From assembly GCF_051433195.1 (NCBI RefSeq), contig NZ_JBHMFT010000005.1, positions 62,001-126,000 on the forward strand: 64,000 nt of DNA, given 5' to 3'. How positions within the stretch are numbered: the first letter of the stretch is position 1; each line of letters begins with the position of its first letter. The position numbers and the translations under genes were made by a program. Positions 27,937 to 35,404 of the stretch are shown here, piece after piece. The notes beneath the pieces were generated by a model. The model was not told where the DNA came from. It made no database searches and saw nothing but the letters and a program-made list of their open reading frames with translations. The DNA comes from Falsiroseomonas sp051433195. GTDB taxonomy: Bacteria > Pseudomonadota > Alphaproteobacteria > Acetobacterales > Acetobacteraceae.

Positions 27937-28284
27937 CTAGCCGTGACCGGGCGGATTCGCTGCCAGGGCTGCAAGCTCGGACAGCGCCGCTGCCGCCTCA
28001 TGCCGGACCTGCACCGCCAGCGCCCTTGGGTCGGCCGTGCTGCGATGATCCATCGCGATGCGCGCGACCTGTTCCAGCCGCTTGGCGCCAACGGCTGCCG
28101 AGGCGCCGGCCAGGCTGTGCGCGGCACGCCGATAGCCATCCTCGTCGCCACCGGCGACTGCTTCCTCCAGGTGCCGGGCCAACCGGCCCAGATCATCCTC
28201 GAAAGTCCGGACGATACGAACGAAATCGTCTCGCGGCAGGTCCGAAGCCAGCTGTCCAGCGATTTCGGGATCTATTGCGCTCAC
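27937..28284 (-). CDS. Histidine phosphotransfer (Hpt) domain protein
   Basis: 115-residue single-domain phosphotransfer protein. The phospho-histidine is about residue 56 in YRRAAHSLAGASAAVGAKRLE, within a helical bundle pattern. The start is GTG at 28284. It lies 6 bases upstream of the sigma-54 response regulator and is almost certainly its partner or that of a hybrid kinase encoded elsewhere; no hybrid kinase gene is in the window. Confidence 0.88.
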   Translation of the reverse strand: MSAIDPEIAGQLASDLPRDDFVRIVRTFEDDLGRLARHLEEAVAGGDEDGYRRAAHSLAGASAAVGAKRLEQVARIAMDHRSTADPRALAVQVRHEAAAALSELAALAANPPGHG

Positions 28285-28355
28285 GTTTCACCTCTCGCAT
28301 TGCGCTGCTCGCAGGTCAACGCCGGAGGCATCCTGAGCGATGCGATCGGTCCGCC

Positions 28356-29312
28356 TCAACCCTCACGCGGGGTTGCCCCGCGGATCCCGAACAGATCCTG
28401 GGCTGCGGACCGCGCGAGTTCCCGGCTCGGCTGCTGGGCGAAGGCCGAAAGCCGCAGCCAGGCCGCCTGCGTCCGGCAGCCGGCCAACGCGGCCGCGTCG
28501 GCCTCCAGCGCCAGATGGCTGGTCCGGCAGGCCAGCAGGGCTTCCTCGTCGACGCGCGCCACCGATGGCGCGTAGGCTTCCGCCACCCGCCGCCGCGCGA
28601 CCCGGCGCGCCAGGGCCTCCGGCCCCTCCGGATTCAGTGCGCGCACCAGCCGGTCCGTCAGCGCCTTGGGAAGACAGCCGACCGGTGCGCAGGCCGCCAG
28701 GTGCAGCCAAAGATCCCAGTCCTCGGCGCGGTGCAACTGCTGATTGAATCCGCCGACGGCACGCAGCAATGCAGTGCGCGCCATGACGGTGGAAGTCGCC
28801 ACCACCGGCTCGGCGTAGATGGCCGCCTGCGCGTCGCCGTGCATCACGAAGGCCTCCCGACGGATCGCCTGCCAGGGGGCGAACTGGCTCGTGCGGCCAA
28901 AGCCGGTCGCCAGTTCCGTGCCGTCTTCGGCGAAGCGGCGGTAATCGGTGAAGGAGAAGCCGAGTTCGGGATGGAGCCGATGGAGTTCCATCTGCGCTGC
29001 CGCCTTTCCCTGCCGCCAGCGATCATCCGCATCCAGGAAGGCGATCAGGGGTGCCTGCGCCGCGGCCAGGCCGGCATTTCGCGCCGCGGCCGGGCCGGTG
29101 CCCGAAGTCGAAAGCGGGCGGATCCGCACATCGGTCGCCGCGATCGCTCGCAGGTAGCTCGCCGTGCCGTCTTCAGACCCGTCATCGATCACCAGGATCT
29201 CGAGCCGCTGCGACGCCCCGAGGGAGGCAAGGGCACCCGGCAGCCAACGCAGGGCATTCCTGGCAGGAATCACGACACTGAGCCGGGGCGGAGCGAACAC
29301 GGATAGCCTCAC
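28356..29312 (-). CDS. Glycosyltransferase family 2
   Basis: GT-A fold transferase, 318 residues. The nucleotide-sugar site is PPRLSVVIPARNALRWLPGAL, with LVIDDGSEDGT, then AARNAGLAAAQAPLIAFLDADDRW with the DxD-like metal motif. The acceptor part carries HRAEDWDLWLHLA. No membrane segment is present. The start is uncertain: GTG at 29312 gives VRLSVFAPPRLS, TTG at 29321 adds three residues. The neighbouring genes are not a polysaccharide cluster, so the product is unknown. Confidence 0.88.
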   Translation of the reverse strand: MRLSVFAPPRLSVVIPARNALRWLPGALASLGASQRLEILVIDDGSEDGTASYLRAIAATDVRIRPLSTSGTGPAAARNAGLAAAQAPLIAFLDADDRWRQGKAAAQMELHRLHPELGFSFTDYRRFAEDGTELATGFGRTSQFAPWQAIRREAFVMHGDAQAAIYAEPVVATSTVMARTALLRAVGGFNQQLHRAEDWDLWLHLAACAPVGCLPKALTDRLVRALNPEGPEALARRVARRRVAEAYAPSVARVDEEALLACRTSHLALEADAAALAGCRTQAAWLRLSAFAQQPSRELARSAAQDLFGIRGATPREG

Positions 29313-29428
29313 GATCTGCAACGGGCATGCCGGTCAATTCCGGGCTGCCTGCCCCTGCATGCCGCGTACCGGCAATAGGCGTTGCATTCTGCGAGTCCTA
29401 CGGCTCATCCCGCCCAGGCCCTGCCGGA

Positions 29429-30115
29429 TCAGCGGGCGCCGAAGCGCAGCAGCATCGCACGCAGCGGATCGGAACCGGGGTTGTGCGCCTCCATCGCCAC
29501 GACGATCTGCCGCGCCGAATACTGGCGGCCGTAGTAGCTGCCGGCGGATTCGGGGCGGTAGCTGAGCACCGAACCCGAGAGCGAAATTCCGGCAAAAAGG
29601 CCACGCGACTTGGCAATTGCCACGATGTCAGGCCCGGCAGCCGCCGTGGTGCTGCCCTGGATGCCGCCACCGATGGTCGCCAGCGCGAGGGAGGCGTCGG
29701 CGCCGATCTTGAACTGGCTGTCCATCACCGCCTGCAGGCCCCGATCGGTCATGATCATCATGGCCACCATCGCATCCTGCACGCCGATCTGCAGGCCGAC
29801 GCTACCGGAACCCAGGCCGTAGAAGGCCGGAGAGGACCAGGACCCGGCGCCATCACGCCCCACGAGAACGCAGGAACCGCCCTCCCCACCCAGTATGAAG
29901 CCGGCCCTGAAGACGCGCGGGCAGACCATCACGGCACGCGCGCGCCGCAGGAAGCCGAGTGCGTCTTCGGTGCGCTCCCCCGTGGACATCAGTTCCTGCA
30001 CCGCGAGCGTTGCGCGGTCCACCAGCGCCTGTTCTTCCTGCTGCGCCCGGGCCGCCGGGACGCCGAGCAGGCCAAATACTGGCAGCAGCACGGCGAAAAT
30101 CATCGCACGGAACAT
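29429..30115 (-). CDS. SYLF-domain (Ysc84-like) lipid-binding protein, secreted
   Basis: 228 residues with an N-terminal signal peptide (MIFAVLLPVFGLLGVPAARAQ) and a SYLF domain: MVCPRVFRAGFILGGEGGSCVLVGRDGAGSWSSPAFYGLGSGSVGLQIGVQ-type sequence, then KIGADASLALATIGGG and DIVAIAKSRGLFAGISLSGSVLS. SYLF proteins bind phosphoinositides in eukaryotes; the bacterial role in the periplasm or outer membrane is not settled. ATG at 30115 or at 30100 would both work. A gap of 94 bases precedes it. Confidence 0.88.
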   Translation of the reverse strand: MFRAMIFAVLLPVFGLLGVPAARAQQEEQALVDRATLAVQELMSTGERTEDALGFLRRARAVMVCPRVFRAGFILGGEGGSCVLVGRDGAGSWSSPAFYGLGSGSVGLQIGVQDAMVAMMIMTDRGLQAVMDSQFKIGADASLALATIGGGIQGSTTAAAGPDIVAIAKSRGLFAGISLSGSVLSYRPESAGSYYGRQYSARQIVVAMEAHNPGSDPLRAMLLRFGAR

Positions 30116-30209
30116 GAAAAGGCCCCCACAACCCTATGACGGGCCACACACTACAGGTCTGCGACTCGGGTGTCCAAGTGGAAGCTGCAATCGCTACGGT
30201 ATCGTGCGA

Positions 30210-30845
30210 TCAGCCGGCGACCGGAAGGGTGAAGGGCTCCTCGTTGACGGCTGCCACCCGCCAATCCGAACCATGTCGCTCGATACGGGTGAGGGAGAGG
30301 TTCCTGATCGAGAAGATCAGCGCCTGATGCGGTGTGAGCCCCATGGCCTGGGCAACGGCGGCGCGGATCGAGCCGCCATGCGCCACGATGACGATGTCGC
30401 GCCCCGGCGTTTCATCGACCAGCCTCTCAAGCGTAGCTGTCACGCGCGCAACGACGTCCGCAAACGCTTCACCACCTGGCGGCTTCTCCTCCGCCGCATG
30501 AGGCCAGAACGGGTGCGGAGGATGGCGGAGCATGGTGGCGAAGCGCTCATGCGAGAGGCCCTGCCATTCCCCGAGATGCTGTTCCGCCAAGTCCGCCTCG
30601 ACCTCCAGCGGCGCCGCCGCATGGCCCGCGGCGAAGATGGCCGCGGCCGTCGCGCGGGTCCGCGAAAGCGGTGTCACCACCCACCGGGCGCCTTCGGGCA
30701 GACGCGCCGCGAGCCAGCGATAGCTTGCCGCCTCCTGCCGCAGCGCAAGGTCGCAGAGCGCGACATCCATGCTGCCATAGACGACGGCTCGGGCCGAAGG
30801 CTCGACCAGCGCGTGGCGGACGAGGAAAAAACGGGTGATCTGCAC
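30210..30845 (-). CDS. Histidine phosphatase (phosphoglycerate mutase-like) family protein
   Basis: 211 residues of the branch 1 histidine phosphatase fold. The phospho-acceptor is in FFLVRHALVEPS, a second Arg in TPLSRTRATAAA, the Glu in EWQGLSHERF, and the second His in VIVAHGGSIRAA. Members include alpha-ribazole phosphatase (CobC) of cobalamin synthesis and general phosphatases. The cobalamin genes elsewhere make CobC worth considering, but nothing local supports it. The start is GTG at 30845, 9 bases after the GH1-like gene stop, so the two are probably cotranscribed. Confidence 0.88.
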   Translation of the reverse strand: MQITRFFLVRHALVEPSARAVVYGSMDVALCDLALRQEAASYRWLAARLPEGARWVVTPLSRTRATAAAIFAAGHAAAPLEVEADLAEQHLGEWQGLSHERFATMLRHPPHPFWPHAAEEKPPGGEAFADVVARVTATLERLVDETPGRDIVIVAHGGSIRAAVAQAMGLTPHQALIFSIRNLSLTRIERHGSDWRVAAVNEEPFTLPVAG

Positions 30846-30854
30846 GCGCCCGGT

Positions 30855-32180
30855 CTAGCTGGATCGACCGGTCTCCGGAAGGGTGCCGCCGCGCACTCGC
30901 GGGCGCCGCGCTGCCTGATGCGCCCAATACGCCTCCGGCAGCCCATCGATGTTGTGGGCGCTCGGCATGACCACCGGCACCTGGAGGCACAGCGACTGTG
31001 CCGGCAGCACGTCCCGCCACTGCTCGACCAGCCGCTTGAAGGCGCGCCCGACCGGTCGGATCCGCCGGTCCAGGTCATAAAGCCCGACGGCGTCCACCCG
31101 GCCGTTCTCCTCCCGCAGCGCGGTATCCCAGTCGACCTGGTCGGTCAGAGAGTACCAGGTGAACCCCACCACCGGCACGCCGTCGTTGCGGACCCGCAGC
31201 ACATTCGCCCACTGCTTCCACAGCCAGCGTTCCGCCGCACCGTCGCCATCGTCCCGGATGTTGGTCTCGGTGTGCATCACCGGCAGGGCATAGCGCTGGT
31301 GGTACTGGTGGGTCAGGACCGCATAGCCGAAGACCTCGCCGGACGCCCTGGTCGTGCCATCCGCCTCCACCAGGTGCTCATTGGTCCAGTAGTAGTCGTT
31401 GCCCATGATGCAGTGACGCTTCAGCGGGCCGTGGGACAGGAAGAAATGGTATTCCTGCCGCGTCATCCCGTTGTCCATCAGGTACTCGTACATGCCGCTG
31501 TCCACCCGCCGCCCATAGTTCAGGTCGAGGGACAGGAACCGCTCCTGGTTGCGCAGTTCCGCCGGCCCGATCGCGGCGGGCGTCTCGGCATGGAAGTATT
31601 CGGTGCTTTCGCTCTGGATGAAGATCGCGTCCTTGCGCACGGCCAGGATTTCGCGCATCGCCAGGACATTGGCCGCCACGATGTGCTTGAGGGCGGTGAC
31701 GAAACCATGGTCGGTCCGCAGTTCCTCGTTCCACCAGCCGTAGCGCGCCGAGAACAGCGCGCAGATGTACATCTCGTTGACCGGCGTATAGAGCTGCACC
31801 CACGGGTAGCGTCGCGCGAAGGCGCCGGCATAGGCGCCGAACAGCTTCGGAAAATCCGGGTTCTGGAAGTCACCTACCCAGTCCGGCACACCGAAATGGC
31901 ACAGGTCGACGATCGGCACGATGTCGCGCCTGTACAGGTCACCGAACGTCGCATCGGCGAAGTCCCAGTCATGACGCCCCGCACCGATCAGCGTGGTGTG
32001 CAGTGGCGGGCCGTAGCGCAGGAAGGACAGGCCCAGTTCCTGCACCAGGCCGAAATCCTCCTGCCACCGTTCGTAATGGCCGCACCGGGCCATTTCGTCC
32101 ACACGGACACGGCCGCCCTTGATGCGTGGGATGCTGTTCTCGATCCCCGTGGCGAAGAGGAAGGCGGGAGCCGTGTTCAT
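30855..32180 (-). CDS. Family 1 glycoside hydrolase-like protein
   Basis: 441 residues of a TIM-barrel retaining glycosidase type. It has the early YERWQEDFGLVQELGLSFLRYGPPLH strand, the acid/base Glu in LYTPVNEMY (GH1 usually TxNEP) and a probable nucleophile Glu in VMHTETNIRDDG (usually ITENG), then VGFTWYSLTDQVDWD. Both Glu are kept but their surroundings deviate, so the substrate may not be a simple beta-glucoside. No signal peptide is seen. The ATG at 32180 is chosen because conserved sequence begins just after. Likely in one unit with the phosphatase gene. Confidence 0.82.
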   Translation of the reverse strand: MNTAPAFLFATGIENSIPRIKGGRVRVDEMARCGHYERWQEDFGLVQELGLSFLRYGPPLHTTLIGAGRHDWDFADATFGDLYRRDIVPIVDLCHFGVPDWVGDFQNPDFPKLFGAYAGAFARRYPWVQLYTPVNEMYICALFSARYGWWNEELRTDHGFVTALKHIVAANVLAMREILAVRKDAIFIQSESTEYFHAETPAAIGPAELRNQERFLSLDLNYGRRVDSGMYEYLMDNGMTRQEYHFFLSHGPLKRHCIMGNDYYWTNEHLVEADGTTRASGEVFGYAVLTHQYHQRYALPVMHTETNIRDDGDGAAERWLWKQWANVLRVRNDGVPVVGFTWYSLTDQVDWDTALREENGRVDAVGLYDLDRRIRPVGRAFKRLVEQWRDVLPAQSLCLQVPVVMPSAHNIDGLPEAYWAHQAARRPRVRGGTLPETGRSS

Positions 32181-32220
32181 GCGAGGCAAACGCGGCAGGC
32201 GCGATCCGGTTACGCGGGCC

Positions 32221-33378
32221 TCAGCCGATCCGGTGCCGGCGCTCGACCAACGGTCCCTGGAAGCAGCGGATTCCCGCCTCCCACCCCCAGGCGATCGCCG
32301 CCGGACGATCGACACCTGTCAGGATGACCTGATCCGGCCGCGAGAGCAGCTCGGCCAGCCCCTCCGCATCGCCCGCGGCCAAACCCGCCACCCAGCGCAG
32401 CCTGACGAAATCCAGGTCCAGCCGATCCGCCGGCAGCATCGCCAGAACCTCCACCGGCGAATCGTCCAGCGCCAGCCGGTAGCCGCGCCGCCGCGCCTGA
32501 TCGCGCGCCTCCGCGAAGCCCGCCGGGTCGGCCAGAATATCGGCGGGGCGGAAGGCGAGGACGATGTCGCGGCGTCGGCCGGCCGGCAGCGCCTCGTCGA
32601 AGCGAAGGAAGCCCGGGCTCGCCAGGGTCGCCGGCACCACCGGAAGCCCGACGGGCCGCCACCCAAGTGCCGCGGCCGGCCTGCCGATATCCGCCAGCAT
32701 CCGCAACTCCACCAGGCGCGCCAGGCGGCGCTGGAGCGGCGCGGCATCCTCCAGGCCGATGCCCGGCAGGATCGCCTGCGCCAGGATTGGCCAGACGATG
32801 CGCCGATCCTCCCACAGCGGCTCCACCGGCTCTCCGGCCGGATCCAGGCGGCAGACGCCCTGCGCCAGCGTCATCGCCTCCAGATCCGCCTGGGCCAAGG
32901 CCCGCTCGGCGGTGTCCAGGTCGAAGCTGCCGAGCGGCGCATGACGGGCGGCCTCGCCCGCCGGTTCGGCAGCCGGGTCCATGCCCAGGCTCTCCGCTGT
33001 CACCGCCAGCAGCAGCGCCGCGCCTGTGGGAAGCCGCAAGGCCTGCACCAGGTCCGCGGTCGCGCTGTCGAGGGTCTGCAGAAGCGCCAGGCGCGCTGTC
33101 TCAAGGGCCAGGCCGGGGGGTGCGGAGACGGCGACGACATCGCCGTTCGGCAGGTCGAACACCCGCGTCCGGGCTGCCGCCAGCACCGGATCCAGCGCAT
33201 CCCGCAGCAGCCTTTGGTGGTGCGGTCGCTGAAGGGCCGGACCAAGTTTCGAAAGGCGGAGGTGCAGAACCTCCCGCACCGCATTGGCCGCGACACACTC
33301 CCGCACCAACCCGGCCAGATCGGCGGCCGCGCGGATGCCGCCGTGACGCCGGTCCTGCTCGCCCTCGGCCCGGCTCAC
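32221..33378 (-). CDS. Degenerate EAL-like protein (second of a tandem pair)
   Basis: 385 residues. The C-terminal third resembles the second half of an EAL phosphodiesterase: RRRGYRLALDDSPVEVLAML, DRLDLDFVRLRW, and VDRPAAIAWGWEAGIRCFQGPLVER, but the E-A-L motif and most metal-binding acids are absent. The N-terminal part has a possible GGDEF-like strand (RVFDLPNGDVVAVSA) without the GGDEF motif. It is therefore probably not a c-di-GMP enzyme; it may bind a nucleotide or a protein. The start is GTG at 33378, overlapping the previous stop as GTGA. It is a diverged sister of the gene before it. Confidence 0.65.
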   Translation of the reverse strand: MSRAEGEQDRRHGGIRAAADLAGLVRECVAANAVREVLHLRLSKLGPALQRPHHQRLLRDALDPVLAAARTRVFDLPNGDVVAVSAPPGLALETARLALLQTLDSATADLVQALRLPTGAALLLAVTAESLGMDPAAEPAGEAARHAPLGSFDLDTAERALAQADLEAMTLAQGVCRLDPAGEPVEPLWEDRRIVWPILAQAILPGIGLEDAAPLQRRLARLVELRMLADIGRPAAALGWRPVGLPVVPATLASPGFLRFDEALPAGRRRDIVLAFRPADILADPAGFAEARDQARRRGYRLALDDSPVEVLAMLPADRLDLDFVRLRWVAGLAAGDAEGLAELLSRPDQVILTGVDRPAAIAWGWEAGIRCFQGPLVERRHRIG

Positions 33379-34526
33379 GCGGCCGGCCGCGGCAGCAGGG
33401 CTGGATGCGGCCGGGCCACCGTCCCGGCCAGACCCATTGGCGTCGGCGGTCGAAGCGGTACCGAAGCCGCCTCGGCCGCGCGACCCTCCATCAGTCGCAA
33501 GCCGATGCGAAGACCCCAGGCCAGGGCCGCCTCGTCCTCGACACCGGCCAGGATCAGCCGGGCCGGGTCGACCCGCGCCAGGGCGTCCATCGCCTGGGGC
33601 GTTGCCAAGGCAGGCGACCACGTCAGACGGAGCCAGTCGGCCGGCAGCATTTCCGGTTTCAGAAGTCGCAGCGCCGCAGCGCCGATCCCTTCGATCTCGA
33701 GCGACCAGCCCTGTGCGGCCAGGCCTACCCGCAGCGCCAGCAGCCGGTCGGGATGGGCCGCCGCTTCCAGCCCCAGGGTCGCCACCAGCATCCCGCCGCC
33801 GCCCGGCCCGGATGCGGCACGTCCGACCGAGGGCGCCGGCGGCACCGCAAGATGCAACGGACCCGGCAGGTTCGGCCCGATCAGCGCCCGCCCCTGCGCC
33901 GGATCGCCGATCGCCTGCAACAGGCGCCCCGCGAGGACACGGCAACCATGCTCCAGCACATCCGCATCCGTCCCGAGCGGGCCCAGCCTGCCGCTCAGCG
34001 CGCCGCGATCCACCACCAGGCGCAGGAAGGCCGGCCGCGCCCTGCCGTCAGCCGGGGTGAAGCCCATGCCGATCTGCCGGCGTAGGACGCCGGCCAGGGG
34101 TAGCGCCCGCAGCCACGCATCCAGCCCCGCCAATGTGGGCGCGGAACCTGCACCCCTGGTCAGGGACAGGCCGGGCGCCGAGCCCGCATAGGCCAGCAAC
34201 GCCTCCGCATCCCGTTCCAGCGACAGAACCAGCGTCGCGGTGGTTCCAAGCATCCGGTCGAGCAGGCCGCGCATCCGCTCCGCCCGTGTCGCCTCCGCAC
34301 CGATCAGCAGCAGATCCTCGTCCGGCCCCTCCAGCACCACACCGCCGGCCGCCAGCGCCCCCTCCTGCAGAAGGGCGCGGGCGACGCGCCGGCGGTGCGG
34401 CACCGTCACCGGCACCCGCAGGACCACGCGTCCCGCAGGCTGGCGAAGCGCGCTGCGCATGATGAACAGCAGCGAAGGCGGCGCGTCGGCCGGAGCTGGT
34501 TGCCGGGCGGTAGGGGCTTCAACCAT
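33375..34526 (-). CDS. Degenerate EAL-like protein (first of a tandem pair)
   Basis: 383 residues built like the next gene product: an N-terminal domain (VVLRVPVTVPHRRRVARALLQEG, DEDLLLIGAEATRAERMRGLLD) and a C-terminal EAL-like end (RVGLAAQGWSLEIEGIGAAALRLL, ADWLRLTWSPAL, LILAGVEDEAALAWGLRIGLRLMEGRAA). No EAL or DDFGTG-type motif is present. Signal peptide and membrane segments are absent. The ATG at 34526 gives MVEAPTARQPAP. Divergent from the metallophosphatase gene, with 62 bases between. Function unknown; the family link is by pattern and needs a structure comparison. Confidence 0.65.
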   Translation of the reverse strand: MVEAPTARQPAPADAPPSLLFIMRSALRQPAGRVVLRVPVTVPHRRRVARALLQEGALAAGGVVLEGPDEDLLLIGAEATRAERMRGLLDRMLGTTATLVLSLERDAEALLAYAGSAPGLSLTRGAGSAPTLAGLDAWLRALPLAGVLRRQIGMGFTPADGRARPAFLRLVVDRGALSGRLGPLGTDADVLEHGCRVLAGRLLQAIGDPAQGRALIGPNLPGPLHLAVPPAPSVGRAASGPGGGGMLVATLGLEAAAHPDRLLALRVGLAAQGWSLEIEGIGAAALRLLKPEMLPADWLRLTWSPALATPQAMDALARVDPARLILAGVEDEAALAWGLRIGLRLMEGRAAEAASVPLRPPTPMGLAGTVARPHPALLPRPAA

Positions 34527-34588
34527 CCTGTGGGACCATCAACATGGCATGGCGTCGGCGCCACCCATTCCCCGAAGGTCCGCCCGTG

Positions 34589-35317
34589 ATGCATTCCAAA
34601 TCGTTAAGGAGCCCGGCTCCCGCTACGGCGCCGGCCTCGCTGCCGCCGGGGCACCGCATCTATGCGATCGGCGACACGCATGGCTGCGCCGATCGCCTGG
34701 CGGCCCTGCACGAGCAGATCCTGGAGGACCTTGCTGCCCACCCCGTTGCCGCGCCCCTGGTCCTGCACCTTGGCGACCATGTCGACCGTGGTCCCGACAG
34801 CGCGGCGGTACTCGACATGCTCCGACAGCCGTTGCGCGGCCTGCCCGCCATCAACCTGATGGGCAACCACGACCGCATGATGCTGGACGCGCTGGCGCCT
34901 GGCGCGCCGGCCGATGCCGTCGCGCTATGGCTTGCCAATGGCGGATCGGCCACGCTGGACAGCTACGGCGCATCCGCCAGCGACCCGGACAGCTGGCAGA
35001 AGGTCTCCTCGTCCCACCTCGCGTGGCTCCGCGACTGCCGCACCAGCTTCCTCGCGGGCGGCTACCTGTTCGCCCATGCCGGCATCCGGCCCGGGCGACC
35101 CCTGGCCGACCAGGTGGAGGCGGACCTGCTCTGGATCCGTGAGCCATTCCTGTCCTGGCCGCGCCCGCTTCCAGCCGTGGTCGTGCATGGCCACACCCCC
35201 GCCGAGGCGCCCGAGGTGCTGCGGCATCGCATCGGCCTCGACACCGGCGCCGTGTACGGCGGCAGGCTGACCTGCGGCGTGCTGGAGGGGGCCGGGATTC
35301 GATTCCTGTTCGGTTGA
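34589..35317 (+). CDS. Metallophosphoesterase, serine/threonine protein phosphatase-like
   Basis: 242-residue PPP-type phosphatase. All metal motifs are present: GDTHGCADRLAAL, LGDHVDRGPDSAAVL and MGNHDRMML, then the two His in LFAHAGIRPG and VVHGHTPAEAP. Bacterial members include PrpA/PrpB-like and ApaH-like enzymes; the length and GDTHGC start fit the protein phosphatase group best. The ATG at 34589 follows GAAGG; ATG at 34544 would add 15 residues. hldE follows on the same strand after about 90 bases. Confidence 0.9.
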   Translation: MHSKSLRSPAPATAPASLPPGHRIYAIGDTHGCADRLAALHEQILEDLAAHPVAAPLVLHLGDHVDRGPDSAAVLDMLRQPLRGLPAINLMGNHDRMMLDALAPGAPADAVALWLANGGSATLDSYGASASDPDSWQKVSSSHLAWLRDCRTSFLAGGYLFAHAGIRPGRPLADQVEADLLWIREPFLSWPRPLPAVVVHGHTPAEAPEVLRHRIGLDTGAVYGGRLTCGVLEGAGIRFLFG

Positions 35318-35329
35318 CCCCACCCGATT

Positions 35330-35347
35330 CGTACACGTGATTGTACG
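35330..35347. promoter_or_regulatory. Inverted repeat before hldE, possible operator or promoter element
   Basis: CGTACA (35330-35335) and TGTACG (35342-35347) are perfect 6-base arms with a 6-base spacer, in a locally AT-richer patch between the phosphatase stop and hldE. A TTGACC at 35314-35319 lies upstream but I see no convincing -10 at the right distance. Confidence 0.35.
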
Positions 35348-35404
35348 TTCGATATGTCCGGTCACGCCCGCGCCTTGCGCCTGATCCCGCTGTTGCGCTA
35401 CGCC

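Noticed and set aside
29322..29428. Intergenic bases between glycosyltransferase and SYLF genes as a small RNA
   Set aside because: No promoter-terminator pair or conserved fold could be supported.
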